A DNA stretch of 64,000 nucleotides from Corydoras sp. C115 (lineage: Eukaryota; Chordata; Actinopteri; Siluriformes; Callichthyidae). Of this stretch, positions 1 through 20,348 are shown piece after piece. The stretch is taken from contig JAFMOC010000044.1 of NCBI GenBank assembly GCA_019802505.1, positions 946,001-1,010,000 of the forward strand, written 5' to 3'. Position 1 is the stretch's first letter. The number at the start of each line of letters is the position of its first letter. The notes under the pieces are model-generated. The model made no database searches, had not been told where the DNA came from, and saw only the letters and a list, made by a program, of their open reading frames with translations. The position numbers were made by a program, and so were the translations under genes.

Positions 1-790
1 GTTATGAATGATCCTAATAAGAGTATAAATAAATAACAGTTACTAAAATCATCAACCTTTTGTTTGCTAATTGAAATGAAATACAGTGACTACCATGATT
101 AAACTAAAATAAAGCTCAACCTTTAATACGACAGACTTTACGAATGCTTGATTGTGGATGGAAAATTAAGTTCTTTGTTATTCAGTGACTGTGGGTAATG
201 TGGCCATTGTACAACAGTCAGGCCATGGCGTGTACATAAAGATCCAAAAAGCAGATACGCCATCATTAATAACTGTCATTACAACTGTCAAAATACCATG
301 CACACTGTCATTGCAATATTAAATCAATTTTAAAATAATAATTTATTATATTATTTAGCATTGTTGAGATATAACTGACAGCTTGTGTAAAATAACAAAT
401 TTCTGTTTGCTGTTTAGAGCCATTTACAGGTCTAAGCTATGGTATAGTGTTTTAGTGATACATTTAATGGCATTGTTGGTATTAAAAATTATTATTGTAC
501 AATTTATTTGATTCAATATTCACTAAACAAGAGATTTCAATCATTTATAGGCTCACATTTTATAGACTGTCTAGAAAATAATAATTATACAATGCCCGTC
601 TTTATGTTTTCTGTTTAACCTAAACTATTATATCAAGGTATTGCAGCATTTTAACTTTATTTTACATCACTTGACAAAGACAGTCCAGATGCCACAGTTT
701 CATCAATGGGTCTGGTTTTGTTCTGGGAAAACAAAAGAATGCTCCCTCCCTTCAGACCTATTCCATCGTCACTGACCGCTGTCCAAGAGG
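1..790. other. Intergenic sequence upstream of pkd2l1
   Basis: AT-rich sequence with no recognisable gene, RNA or repeat. It contains the upstream flank of pkd2l1. Confidence 0.6.
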
Positions 791-794
791 ATGG

Positions 795-801
795 TATAAA
801 A
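795..801 (+). promoter_or_regulatory. TATA box of pkd2l1
   Basis: A TATAAAA motif lies 81 bases before the pkd2l1 start codon, predicting a transcription start near 825 and a 5' UTR of about 55 bases. The spacing fits a classic TATA promoter, which suits a cell-type-restricted gene. Confidence 0.6.
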
Positions 802-881
802 ACAGGTGTCACCAAACTGAAGCCAACAGTTCTGTCTTTGAATTCAACAAAACAACAGACTAAATATTCAAAATATTAAGC

Positions 882-7032
<6,151 letters not shown>

Positions 7033-8065
7033 AAAATAAGCAGCTGATCACAAAAAAGGTGAGAACTTCAAGTGCATTATTTCCCTGATGATTAAATAAA
7101 ATGTGTATATTAAACTTAATACCTTCTACTCGAAAACAGAATACATTAATCATTATTTAAATGGGGATTCTTAATCTGGTCTTACTTTTTTTTAAACTTC
7201 CAGCTGATATTTTTCATTGCTGTTCTCTTTATAGGAAAGATGTTGATGTGGAAATGATATTGTGATTAACCCACTGTACCCATCATCATCATCATCATCA
7301 TCATCATCACTGCTGCAGAATTACTAAAAAGCAAAGTCAACATTAAGTCACATACTGCACTTGGCCATCACTAAAGCGCTGAATACACCAAGGGGGCAAA
7401 CATTTTACTTGTATATGACTTTGGGAGGTACATTTTTTCTTTTCAGTAGTGCAAAGAAATGTGCTTATTGATTAAGAAGAGGAAAAACAATACTAACAAA
7501 CTCAAAATTATTTAGATCTGCTTGTCTGTACAGAGACAATGACTATTAATTAATACTAATTAATTAGATAATTGTTCCTGTTTTGAATCTTCCAGCTTCA
7601 AGTCAATCAATCTCTGTAATATTAGTTTAGTGCATTATATGGCTTATGAATTATCTTACATAATACACTTTGCTTATTACAAATGTGGAGTAAAATCCTG
7701 TATTTCATGAATGTAACTGTACAGTTAATTTAGGAATATATGATGTACTTGTATGTTAAACTGCTTTAATCTTAGATATTGCAAATATGAATTTCAGCTG
7801 CAATTTTGTAAAAAGTCATATTGTCGATTGGAAAGCACATTTATATAGCAAAGCAACAATACTTAAAAATCTGCTTCATTAAGCTCTATTCTAAAAAACA
7901 TCCCATGTTGCCGTGACGATACTGAGATATGTCGTGCATCTGTACCTTCAGTCTAAGTATATGTGAACTGATTTTTACCTGCAATCACTAGCAGAGCATA
8001 TCATAAAAGATCATGTCATATAGACATTCAGAATAATAAAGGTAAATAAAACTAGAAATAATAAA
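7033..8065 (+). other. pkd2l1: pkd2l1 3' UTR
   Basis: No ORF of note. A GTGAGA after 7058 and an AG at 7234-7235 could bound a UTR intron. A (CAT)n run is at 7281-7308. Three AATAAA signals (8035, 8045, 8060) suggest the transcript ends at about 8060-8085. Confidence 0.6.
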
Positions 8066-8084
8066 CAGTCATCCGTTGTTTTTT

Positions 8085-9250
8085 TTCCTCCTCCAATGGT
8101 TCATTTATTGAGATGCATTTAAAGAAAATTATCAAATGCTAAACTGCATTCAAACGTTTTACCTATTACATTCAACTCCTGAAGCAACCTTAAACAATGT
8201 GATTTGAAACATGCATTTCAAATCTACAAAGTTCTGAGAGAAAAAAAAATAAATCCCCAAAACCTTATTTCTCTGGCTACTAAAGAAAAAAAATTATTGG
8301 CACGCATATTCCAGAAAACTGCAAATGAAGGGGGGGAGGGGATCTACAGTGGCCTCTAAAATCAGCAGTACAGCTCTTTACAAGGGTCTGGTATCATAAA
8401 ATTGAAAAATGTGTGACTGAAAATTAAGGCTTCTTTGTAACACTGAGTCAATTTCAGCACGTCAGTCACACGGACACTCGCGCATGAGGAGCAGTAAGGC
8501 TTCTGCTCTGTTCCAGAAACGAAAAATGAATTCCCAAAGCCCTATTTCATACCGAGTTATCAAAGGTTATTTACATAATTGACAGAGTGACCCTTTCTTT
8601 ATAGTGAATGAGACTTCACTGTGTCTGCAAATCATATCAAAAACATCATACACGCTGTATCAAACTCCAGAGTTCTAAAAGAAATGAAGAGTGAATGGGA
8701 ATTAAATATACACAACTGCACATAGAAATTCATTTACACATTAACATTTACAAGACACGGGTCCGAAGAACCCCAAAAAGTGCCCTTACTTACATGTGTT
8801 TACTGTGTCAGAGGGTTGTTTTGCTTGTTTCAGTACAAAATTTGAAGTCCATCATGTGACTAACAAGCAAAAATGTCAGCTATAGGGAGGGAAGAAAGGA
8901 CGAACCTGAAATGCATTGCTTAAATCATGATCATGTACAAGCTTTTGCAGCGCACCTCCTGAAATTGGCATCAAGCAAATATTCGATACAAGTGGAGGCG
9001 GGTGGGGAAATGTAGGGTTTATTGTGTCCGACTCCATTAAAACAAGAAAAATCATTTTTGCAAATAAACTTCCTGCTGAAGGCATTCTAGAATCAAGATG
9101 AGCTTCTTTGCACTTAAACCCTGGATTCAGGTCAGTTCTGAATGGTTTCAGGGGAAAATAGTCTGTCTCCTATTAGTCTTTTTATTCCCTTGCCGGCAGA
9201 ATAAGGGAGTTTTTGCAAAGTGACTCCATGGCGGTGCAGTGAAACGCTGA
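8085..9250 (-). other. tial1: tial1 3' UTR
   Basis: About 1.1 kb on the minus strand between the tial1 stop codon and a minus-strand AATAAA at 8110-8105. No other gene is seen. The end of this UTR abuts or overlaps that of pkd2l1. Confidence 0.6.
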
Positions 9251-12200
9251 TCACTGTGTCTGGTAGCCAGCCATGCCAAAGTTAGCCTGGTTCATCACGG
9301 GTCCAGGCTGTGGCTGAGAGGGTTGAGTCCCAAAACCTCCCATCCATGCGGGAGACTGTGACTGCCTGAGAGACAGAAACCAAAATCACACTGTTAATAG
9401 AAGAATACACCACACATTCAAAACTAAGAACTAACATATATTATTATAACACCGGTGGCTTCATTCCTTAAATCTGATTGGCTGAGTTGTTTGTCTAGCT
9501 TTAGTGGCAATAATGCATACCTTCACATTCATATCAATGCATGCAAGTGTGAATTGTTTATTTTTATTCATTCATTCATCATCTCCCGCTTTATCCTCTA
9601 GTAGGGTCGCGGTGGGGTTCCCCATGCCCATCCAGGGGAGAACGTCTCGGGCGCTGGGCAGATAGACCCAGGACAGGGCGCCAATCCATCGCTGGGCACA
9701 CACTCACTCACACAGACAGACTCTATATGGGGCAATTTGGAGAACTCAATTGACTTGATCCATGTTTTTGGACTGTGGGAGGAAACCGAAGAACCCGGAG
9801 GAAACTCACGCGGACACGGGGAGAACATGGAAACTCCACCCAGATGGGGATTCGAACCGGGAATCCCTAGTGCTGAAAGGCGAACGTGTTAACCACCTGT
9901 TTATTTTTATATTATTTATTAAATTATTCTACATAAAATTTCCAATAATAAAAAGAGATAATAGAAATAGAAATTAATATAATGAATACAAATTGGTATT
10001 CTGTTGCTTAGCAATTAAGATCTAGTAATTCCAAAAATCCAGTAACGTGCGGACACAGAAACTGATGGAGGTGAACAAAAACCCCATTTTATTTTTGCCA
10101 TTAAAACAACACCAATATGGGCATAACTAACAAGGCACCACCTACAAAATGATGACATCGATTCAGGTCTATGGAAATCGGGTATTAAAGCTGTGGAACA
10201 GCCAGAGACAGTGACTTACTCTACTCCAAATCCCTGCTGATTCCATGTCTGTCCATACATTCCATATGAAGGTACTTGCCATCCGTTTGTCACATATTGT
10301 CCGTACTGCTGTGGATTTCCATACATCTGATTCCATGGTCCCCACTGGCCATAGTCCATCTGCAATAAAAATGGATGTTAACTTAATTAAAAAAAGGCAC
10401 ATGGAGAAGAATGAAAAATGTTTAACAACCTGGGACAAAGTTTGCTATTGCGGTTTTATGCAGTGTTTTAAACTACATGAATTTAAATGCAACATATTTA
10501 GGTTAAGTTCATCCATTATCTTCAGCTTTATCCTATATTGGGGTCGCGGGGGGTTCTCCATGCCCATCCAGGGGAGAACGTTCCGGGCGCTGGGCAGATA
10601 CACCCAGGACAGGGGGCCAACCTATCACTGGGCACACACTCACACTCTATATGGGGCAATTTGGAGAACTCAATTGACTTGATCCATGTTTTTGGACTGT
10701 GGGAGGAAACCGGAGAACCCGGAGGAAACCCACACGGACACGGGGAGAACATGGAAACTCCACCCAGATGGGGATTCGAACCGGGAATCCCTAGCGCTGA
10801 GAGGCGAACGTGCTAACCACTAAGCCACCGTGCCACCCATTTCGGTTTAGTTAAATAATATAATAAGGGAAAAATCTTACGCAAACATTTGAGGACCAGG
10901 TATCTCATTTAATAACACCCCCTGTGACAATTTTTACATTTTGCAGTTTTACAGAACTAAAAGGGCCTAAGAAAACTACAACAGCTCTTACTTAATGTAG
11001 TCCTCTGTGATCTGTTTATCTGAATCGGTTTTCTAATAAACTATGTAATGTTTGCTTTCAGAAATTCCTGCAAAACAAGCGTACAGTTTAATTTAGTCCA
11101 CTCGTGCGCTTATCTGGTTGTCATTACATTAATGAAATTCTGTGTCATTTTCATCTTGACATAGTCTGTACATTGAAGCCAAAAAGTTCAATTTGAAATT
11201 AACCATTTAAATTGTTTTATGAAATTTTTATTTAAGTTTAGTTCATTAAGAACACTTTCTCTTACCATAAACAACAGAGTAAAAAAAAATCGATATTTAT
11301 ATTAAAAGGACAGAGATTTTGGCAAAGGGCACAAAGACCTAAAGTTTTGCTAAATACAATCAAGAAAAGTAAAAATTAAAAAACCACTTACTTGTTCTGT
11401 TACCGCTGGGACATTTTTTGTCATGTCAGGCGACTCTTTGCCCCAATAACATTTAACAATATGACCTTCAATGCTTGTTCCATTTACAGAGACGATGGCA
11501 TGGGCAGCACTTTCATGGGAAGAAAACCTAAATGAATGGGACACACCATGATGAGTAATAACTAACCAGCAATACACTATTCACTTAGGACCAAATCTCT
11601 AAAAACATAATAGATATTTTAGTTGGGTTTGACAATAAGTTCGTAAATCAAACTGCTCCCCGGGGGTCATGTACAAGATTAGATAAGAATCCGAAAATCC
11701 GAAACAAAAACATTGGCACAATCCTCTTAATTATTAAACTTGTCATAACTGTACAAAATGAAATTTGCATAGAATTCATGGTAATGTGATTTAGAAATAT
11801 TATAAGAAGCCATTATAATATGTTTCTGTGCCCATGTATATGTACCAACTTTTCCCCCCAGCATCATCAGAGCAGAAAATCAGCAGCTCAGACTTCCACA
11901 CAAGCAGCAGTCTGTTTTTTTTCCTTCTCATCCAAATTATGTAAAATCTGCCTGATGCCAAAATGTTTTCATGTTTTGGTTAAATGAATGTGAAGCAATC
12001 AGATCAAAATCTGATTGAAATCCTGAAATTTAGGATGCTGCCTGAAATCCTACATTATATAGCTGATGGGGCTGGTAGTCCTAGAACAGCCATGATGAAT
12101 AAATTGTCAAATCTGTTGGAAGGCTGTTGCGGAAATCATTGTGACTTCAAAAATGTTTAGAAAAATAGACAAATCTCTCAAGATGAACAAACCTGATAAA

Positions 12201-15200
12201 AGAATATCCTTTTTCTGGGAAAACTCTGATTTCCATTATTTGTCCAAAAGGTGAAAATGTCTGTCGCATAAGGTGGTCTGTGTAGCAAGAACACAAGTTA
12301 CATGATGAACACATAAAACACACACTAATTTAAACATATTTCTATATTAAATTAATGCTGAACTTGCCAGAAAGGCCTGACTGAATGCCACCGCAGTACA
12401 CTGTGCAGTTCTGCGGACTTGACTGGTTCACAACATCTTCGTATCTCAGTTGCTTTGGGCTGCCTATCATTTCCAACAAAGCATCTTCAGAATCACATCA
12501 AGTACAGCACTTTTAGAATCACAAGATTAAGACCAGCATTTTCCATCTTATTTATCCTGGAGTAATTACTAAAAGACCTCACTCCCTATCCTTCCAACAG
12601 CCCCTTGCAGGATTGATTTGTTTATTAAGAGTGCAAGGCCCACCATAATTACCTAAATCTTCTAATTTCTATTACCAATGACTATAAGTGCATTTCTATT
12701 TCAAGTACAAATTGAAGAGTTAAACTGACCAAGTGACATTTTTGCTTATATTTTTTCAAATACTGTTGTTGGTGGTCTCGGCTGTTTAATTAACATTAAA
12801 TAAAATCAGTGTCATTGTTGACTTAATACAGTCTTTAACATACAAAAAAAAGAAAAAAGGAGGACCTATAAATTATCTGATATGAATATACTCTAAAATA
12901 CACCCGAATATTTGCCATAAACATACTGATTTTCATAATATACATTTTACAGCTATTATATTAGATACAAATGCAAATATAATGTATTTAATGAGATTAT
13001 TGGATGATAAATTGTTCATAACATTTACATTTAGTAGACACTTTTATCCAAAGCGACTTACAAATGAGAACACCACAAGTTAGTAGTTATCATCATAAGT
13101 GTGTTTGAATTAATGAACAATTATTCAAACATACTAGCTTAAATGGTGCAAACAAGGCACATAAATCTTTATTTCTTAGTGTGTCCATCTGCATCTGCAA
13201 CATTTTACATTACATTGTGATGCGATAAAGCCCAGGTGCCTTTCGATCAGTCGAGGCGCCATCTAGTGGATGTGGATGTGGCGCTGTCATATCTTTACTT
13301 ACAAAACTTCTTGTTTTAGTACTTGACCATATAATATTCTCAAAGCTAATTGTATTAGGGAAAAGCTTTAATAAAGCTCACGTGACACTGTTATACTATT
13401 TTGGTAATTATGACTTGTCATTGTAAAATTGTTAAAGTGGGTTTTAAGTAAGAACAATATATATATAAAAAAAAATCCTACAACAATAAACATATAATGG
13501 ACAAAAGATTTGTCAGACACTGTCTAAAGCTGCTTTATAATACCAGCCAGATATGTGTGATGGTGCATCTCATTCTGGTGTATTAAATAAACCAAATATA
13601 AGACAAATTATATTATATGCAGCAAAATAATTGCTTAAAAATCCAAACATTAGGTATAGGTTTGCTCCTGCACTTATTTACATATATGTCTATATGCTTT
13701 ATGCCATCTTGCAATATCTGCAGCACACTACACAGTGAGTGACACTCAATAGAAAACTATTCCAAATGCAGCTACAGTCACAACAGTCTGGTTTAATATA
13801 CCACCAGTTTCATTGATGTAAATAACTACGGTATATTGTGTAAGAAACAAACTTTGACTTACTTTCTTGAGTGCTTTTAGGGGCAGGGGGTTTTCGAGTG
13901 GCCCAGTTGGTCCGGATCTGCCGTCCACCCAACCACTGCCCGCCCATGTGTACTATAGCATTTTCTGCATCCTAAAAACAGAGAAACCAAAATGTTTACA
14001 TTATAGAACAGTAAAGTCCAGAAAGAAAATAAAGCTAGCCTTTCATTAGCCCCTCTCTACAGTTATAACATCTGTCACTCGAGTTAAAATCTATAATGTG
14101 AATTTGGACTACAAAAATTAACAGTCCCAATTATTTTAACCTTAAAACAATGATCTTAATAATATGGACACATTGTGATTTAGTCAATTAAATTACAATA
14201 AGGAATGTAATATAAACAGAAATAACCTTCACTTTGTGTTCCTGAGCTGGAGCCTTACCAGTTTATTATAGAAGGACACAAATCCATACCCCTTTGATTT
14301 CCCTGTTGTCATATCCTTCACCACCCGAGCATCTCTGAAAGAACATGATACACCAGAAAAGTCAGCTTCCTTCCGGTTCAGGCAGCCTGGTAAAGTACAA
14401 GCCCCCAACACCCCCCAACCAACCACACACAGTCATGTGAAGCAAACTGACAGTGTCCTAGATAATCCTCTGAATCACTTATACTACCAGTTCTGTTTGT
14501 TCTGGCTAAAAGAGTGATATCAAGAAATATTTAGCACATGCAACCTACACTACTAATTTTAGATAACTTCTGTTGAGTTCCAGTGCATACTAATCCTGTT
14601 GCTACACACTAGCCATTAACAAGTTTAAAACCAATTAACAAAACATTTCTTTACCATGCATTTCCTAACTTCTGCTGTTTTCTCTAATCTTAACAGTAAA
14701 GATATACAGAAATATCAAAAGAGGGAAAAAAGGAATTAAACGGCATACATGGCCTGTTAACAGATTTCTTTATTTTTCCTGGTCAATTCTTTACCACCAA
14801 TATGGAGTTTGGGAAGCTGCAAATTTCGAAAAATTGACATTTTCAGAATTTGAAGAGAATCAAACGATCAACACAACTAGGCAAACCACAATGAAACATC
14901 ACTTTTACAAGTTAAATAAATATTGGAGGATGGTTAAAAAAGGACTACACTATTGTAGCGTTAATACAAAATATTGCAGTATATAAATATAAAAAAGCAA
15001 AGAGTAAATAGAAAAAAAATCTACATCTGAGTTCCCAGTGTGCACAGTTCCTTGCTGTTAGCCTTCAAGCTCCTGTCCAATCCTATGAGCATTTCTGTAA
15101 AATAACCAGAGTGCTATTAACTGACACTCAAAACTAAAGAAGAATCTGAAAAGTTCAGATTCTAGATACATTATTACACTAATAAACATGAAACTGTTTT

Positions 15201-17540
15201 GAAAAAAGGAAACAGTCAGTGCTACTTACCAAAGCTCAATCACCTTTAAAACATCTAATGAAAACTGTACTTCCCTCATTTTCTTTAATCATATTGGTGT
15301 AATTCATCATATTGTGAATGCGACATGACCTGTAGCACTGGTTCTGCAGGTCATTACGCAACTTTTAATGCCTTTAATCCTAATCAAAGACAAACCTAAA
15401 GCTATCAAGTGTCTTCTTTATTCCCTTGAATTTTTAAAGTGTATATGAACTGACACAACAAGTCAGCCATTACAAAGTACATACGAAAATCTCTTCCAGT
15501 ATATCATTATATACAAAGCAAAAAGCTGAACTGCGTAATACTTACGAAATTTTCCCAAAGGGAGCAAATGCAGCTCTGATATCATCGGTGGTGATCTCAG
15601 GACTTAGATCGCCCACAAAAACATGAAAATGATCTGCAAGCAAACATAAGGTCACTGAAACTGCCAGATCGTGTAACAGATACATATTTAATGGTAACTT
15701 AGATTTCCCCAACCCTAAACTCTAAATAAAGATCGTGTTAAAAAATAATAATCAACCAATAATAAAAGTGATCAAACTTACTGGATGTGTCTTTCTTCTG
15801 ACTGCTTGGAGTTGTTGCCCAATTAACTTTTACCTCCTGTGAACAGTGAAAAAATTTTTGTTTGTTTTTTTTAAACATACACAAATTGAAGTGATTATAT
15901 TATTTAGGAAGATATGAAAGCATACCTTTCCCAAGATTTTCCTTCCATTCATTGCTGCTAAAGCAGCTGCAGCATCCCTGTGCTCGTAGAACTCCACAAA
16001 GCAATATGGGTCGTTACTTGTATGCTGTAAAATAAAAGCAAAAATCAGGGTTTTCTGGGGAAAAAAATATAGCAGGGGAGTATTATAACGTTTAAAATTA
16101 AATACACCATATTTGTCAATATCAATCGACAACATCCAGCATCTAAATATAATTTCTTTAAGCACAAATCAACAAGTGAGCCTCAAACAAACAAGACATT
16201 ACAACTGAAAATGTGTTTATTCACACATAATCATAATTATTAAGGGAAATAGCATTAGATTAACATAACGCCTCGGTGAACCCCTACAAAAAGTATGCAA
16301 TTGCAACACAGTCTAAAAATGGTTATGTGTAGACAGGAAAATAAGATGCAGTGGCTAAAGTTATTGAGGCTGCAAACACTCTCCACCTTATAGGTCTTTC
16401 ACCCCAACTCAACTACAGGAGGTGTGTTAATTAGCTTTAATTGTCACTGGTTTTATAACGCCATTAAAAAGTGCTCAACAGCTAATGATTTTTGTGGTAA
16501 AACCAAAAAATTAAAGTATTTTAATAACAATAGCACATCAAACTATTTACAATATGCCCCACATTCATATCATCATAAAATGAATATACTGGTTAATCTC
16601 CATGTATAAATTACTGTGAATGTTTACTATTTTTTGACAATAAATTCTGAAAATTCTTACCTCTGTAATCATTTTACAACTTTTACACGGACCAATCTGT
16701 GTGAACAGCTGGAGGATTAGAGTCTCTGTAACTTCCCTTGACAGGTTTCCCACATAACTGAAAGATAAGCATGAATATATTAAGTTTAGTACCCAAATAA
16801 GCACACATTACACAATTATGTAAGAATAAGATACAAACATAACTGATTTACTATCTCATTGACTTCCTGAAACTGTGATTTAATAATGTTTCACACGTTA
16901 CTGTTGAGAAAATTACCTGTGAGCTAACCAGACTTCAAATTCTAATACAATAAATTTTCTAGCCATACTGTCAGTTAACAGTATGGTTCATAAACACACA
17001 TACACGTACCATTTAAAACTAATACATCCATCTACTGTAAAGGCAGAAATGTGTACTGTGGTTTTATAAATCCATATTTCAGATTGTTTTGTACAGACAT
17101 TGCTTTCTTCAAATCAGATATGAAGGGGGTTGTTCAGTCAAAACGCAAAAGCCAACATGTCGTATTATAAAGGATGCATCAGTGGCCATAGCTTGGGTAA
17201 CATATGGAGCTGTGTGCTTGACTGAGCAGCATACATTTCAGATCCACTGTATATAGGCAAAAGTATCAAGCTTGTATGTCAGAAGCTTTTAGGACATCTC
17301 AGTCTAAGGTAACCAACCACTCACCCTTGCAGCGATGACAGCTTTTTATCTAGAAAGGCTTTCTACAAGATTTTAAAGTATATTGGGGCACTTAACTTGA
17401 TAATTAATTCAAAACAGTAATTGTGAGCTTAGACAGTAATGATGGGGTCCAGCTTCCACATTCCAGGTCATTCCAAAGGTGTTAGATTGGGTTAATACAA
17501 GCCAGTAAACTTCTTCCATATAAAAGCATCCGTACTATAC

Positions 17541-17580
<40 letters not shown>

Positions 17581-20281
17581 GGTATAGTAGGGATGTTTTC
17601 ACATGGAAGAAGTTTACTGGCTTGTATATATATATGCAAGATAAATTTTAGAATTAGACGCAAGTGACCTTGGACTAAAAAAAATTTGTGAATGATAAAT
17701 AACCATAGTTCATAGTAAACAAAAATGTGTATATAATAGTGAAGGTGATTGTAGAGAGGTAAACTGAATCTACAGCTTGTTGTCTTGAACAAAACTCTAC
17801 TTCTGTAGCTTAAATAACTAATTTTCCAAAAAGCTATTTTTAAAATTGATCAATATGGCAATTTTGATACTAAACAAGCATCGGCTTTCTGCCCATTTAC
17901 TAATAATTCTCACTAAATATACTGAAAACCTGAGATGGCTGTCCCCGGTGATTGGAAAGCACTTTAAGAGCTGCACAAGGAGATGTCCTTTAACTCCATA
18001 TCGATCAGAGATTTCAAGCTAGTATTGTTTGTTTGCGTTTATTGCCATATCAGCGACTACTCGACCTCTTGTTTTAGACCAAGAGTATCTATAAAGTTAA
18101 TGTGATTGGTGTTGGTGATTGTTCACAAACCGGGAGATGACCAATAACGACCATATTGCAGAATGACCAACTCGGCACTTGGTAATGATTGCCTCGTTAA
18201 AAAAAAATCCCGGTTGTGTTTAATGTTGATGATTATGATAAAACACCACCAGGGTTATCGTTAATTGAATTAGCAATGTTGTTTATATGAAATGCTGTAG
18301 ATCCACAGTAGAGCTGTGCGATACCAAGAATTTTGGTATCGATCCGATACCAAGTAAATACAGGGCCAATATCGCGATATTCGATACCGATACTTTTTAA
18401 TATTTAAGCTTCATTGATCCAAAAGACCTAGTATAGAATTTCGCCAAACATTGTAGGTGACAACAAAATAATGTATCCCAATCAACATCTTTGTTTAGAA
18501 ACAATGGAACAGTAATAAAACAAAGTTTGCTTTAACGTGAGGAAAAAATATATTTTTGAGGTACAAAAGGAGAAACGACAATACGAATATAAAGTAAAAA
18601 TGCTCCCCTCACTAGACAGTTTTTTCTTTTTTTGTTTCTTTTTTTCAAATAGAATTGTTCTTAGGCAAAACAATAAAAAAGGAATTTTCACACACAAAAA
18701 ACTTGAGTATCAATCTTTTTACGCAAGTATTGTTCAATACCAATACCAGCGTTGGTATCGATACAATCGATAATTGTATCGATCCGCACAGCTCTAATCC
18801 ACAGCCTTTTAATCTCCAGGCTGAAAGTTCAGTTATATGATGTTATTGTGCAGCCACATTCGTTTCCGGCTCACGGCGCTCAGTTTAGCGCTCGGTTATC
18901 GGAGTCATTTTGTGGTGATTATTAAACCGCAACACAGAGTCGAGTGATAAGCAACGTTTGGTGAACGCCATCAGAAGGAAACGTCTTGAAGGACGTTGTT
19001 CGTGAGCCAGAGGCCGGGACAGTGAGCGCGCCGGGCCTCTGAACAGCAGCGGCACTCAGACAATAGCTAACATGTAGCCGGGTTAGCGAATCCGTCAGAA
19101 TATTGATGCCATTCTCAAAGACCGTGCAGCTCAAAGTCGTTATTAACAGTCGAGTTTAACGAGAAACTCACACTAACGATAAAGTAATAATAAGTGACGT
19201 AACTGAATAACGAGTTAAATAATCCTGCAATCCAACACAGTCCAATTAGCAATAAGCTAACGCAATCGAGCCGGTGCAACACCGAAATCTGTGACCATCA
19301 GATTCTGTGACCATAGAGGGCGCTGTTGCCAACGTAGACCGAGAATGACACACACGCACATATCCATATTAAGAATAGAATAGAATAGAATAGAATAGAA
19401 AGCCTTTATTGTCATTATACCACGCATACACAGTATACATCATATAACGAGATTTAAGCTTAAGCTCCTTAAAGTGCACATGGCATTATATATAAATAGA
19501 AAAAACATGTGCAAGACATTACAACAGGTATCTTTAACAAATACCTGTTGTAGAAAAAAAAAGGGGGGGGGGGGGCGCAGCATCGAATAACAATCAGGTT
19601 TGATGAATTTACAGTATAGTTGGTTTTCTCCATGGCTTCTGACTTGTGGCGTTCTCATTTGTAAGTCGCTTTGGATAAAAGCGTCTGCTAAATGACTAAA
19701 TGTAAATGTAAATGTAAGACGTAGACCTTCAATGTGTGACCACCTCAGTCCATCTTTTGTCCAGAGTGAAATAAATCATTATTTGGTTTATACTAGGAGG
19801 CACAAACAAGTTATCTGAAACGGTGTAACTGAGTAGTGGTCCATTCACATGATCTGATGGTATATTGATTGTCAGTAAAAAAAGATACTTGGGTCTAATT
19901 TTTAAAAGTGACAAAAGCCCAATATATTACAATGTAAACATATTAAATCAATTGCTCGTGATTTAGTTCACCTTCATATGAATAATAAGCAGTATTTTAG
20001 ATTAGGTTCAACTCTATATATTGCACTCGTTATTGGATGCTTACTACATTTCATTGGCTCTGTACCTGCACAATGACAATAATGTTACGTACATAGAGTG
20101 CAGTGAATACTGAGGTGAATAACGATTTGTGTATACATACAAATGAGATATATGCAATGTATTATATGTGTGTTATATAACAATATCTGATGATTACAAA
20201 ATTTGGTAGTGACAGTGGCTAACAAAACAGACACCAGTTACCAGCAGAACACATGGTATGTTAGGGGCACCACCATTTAGA

Positions 20282-20348
<67 letters not shown>

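Noticed and set aside
10245..10682. 145-codon plus-strand ORF
   Set aside because: It is the antisense of tial1 exon 11 joined to a SINE.
18482..18773. Short ORFs within the MITE copies at 18309 and 25909
   Set aside because: They are preserved only because the two elements are recent copies. Lys/Phe-rich, with no transposase motif.
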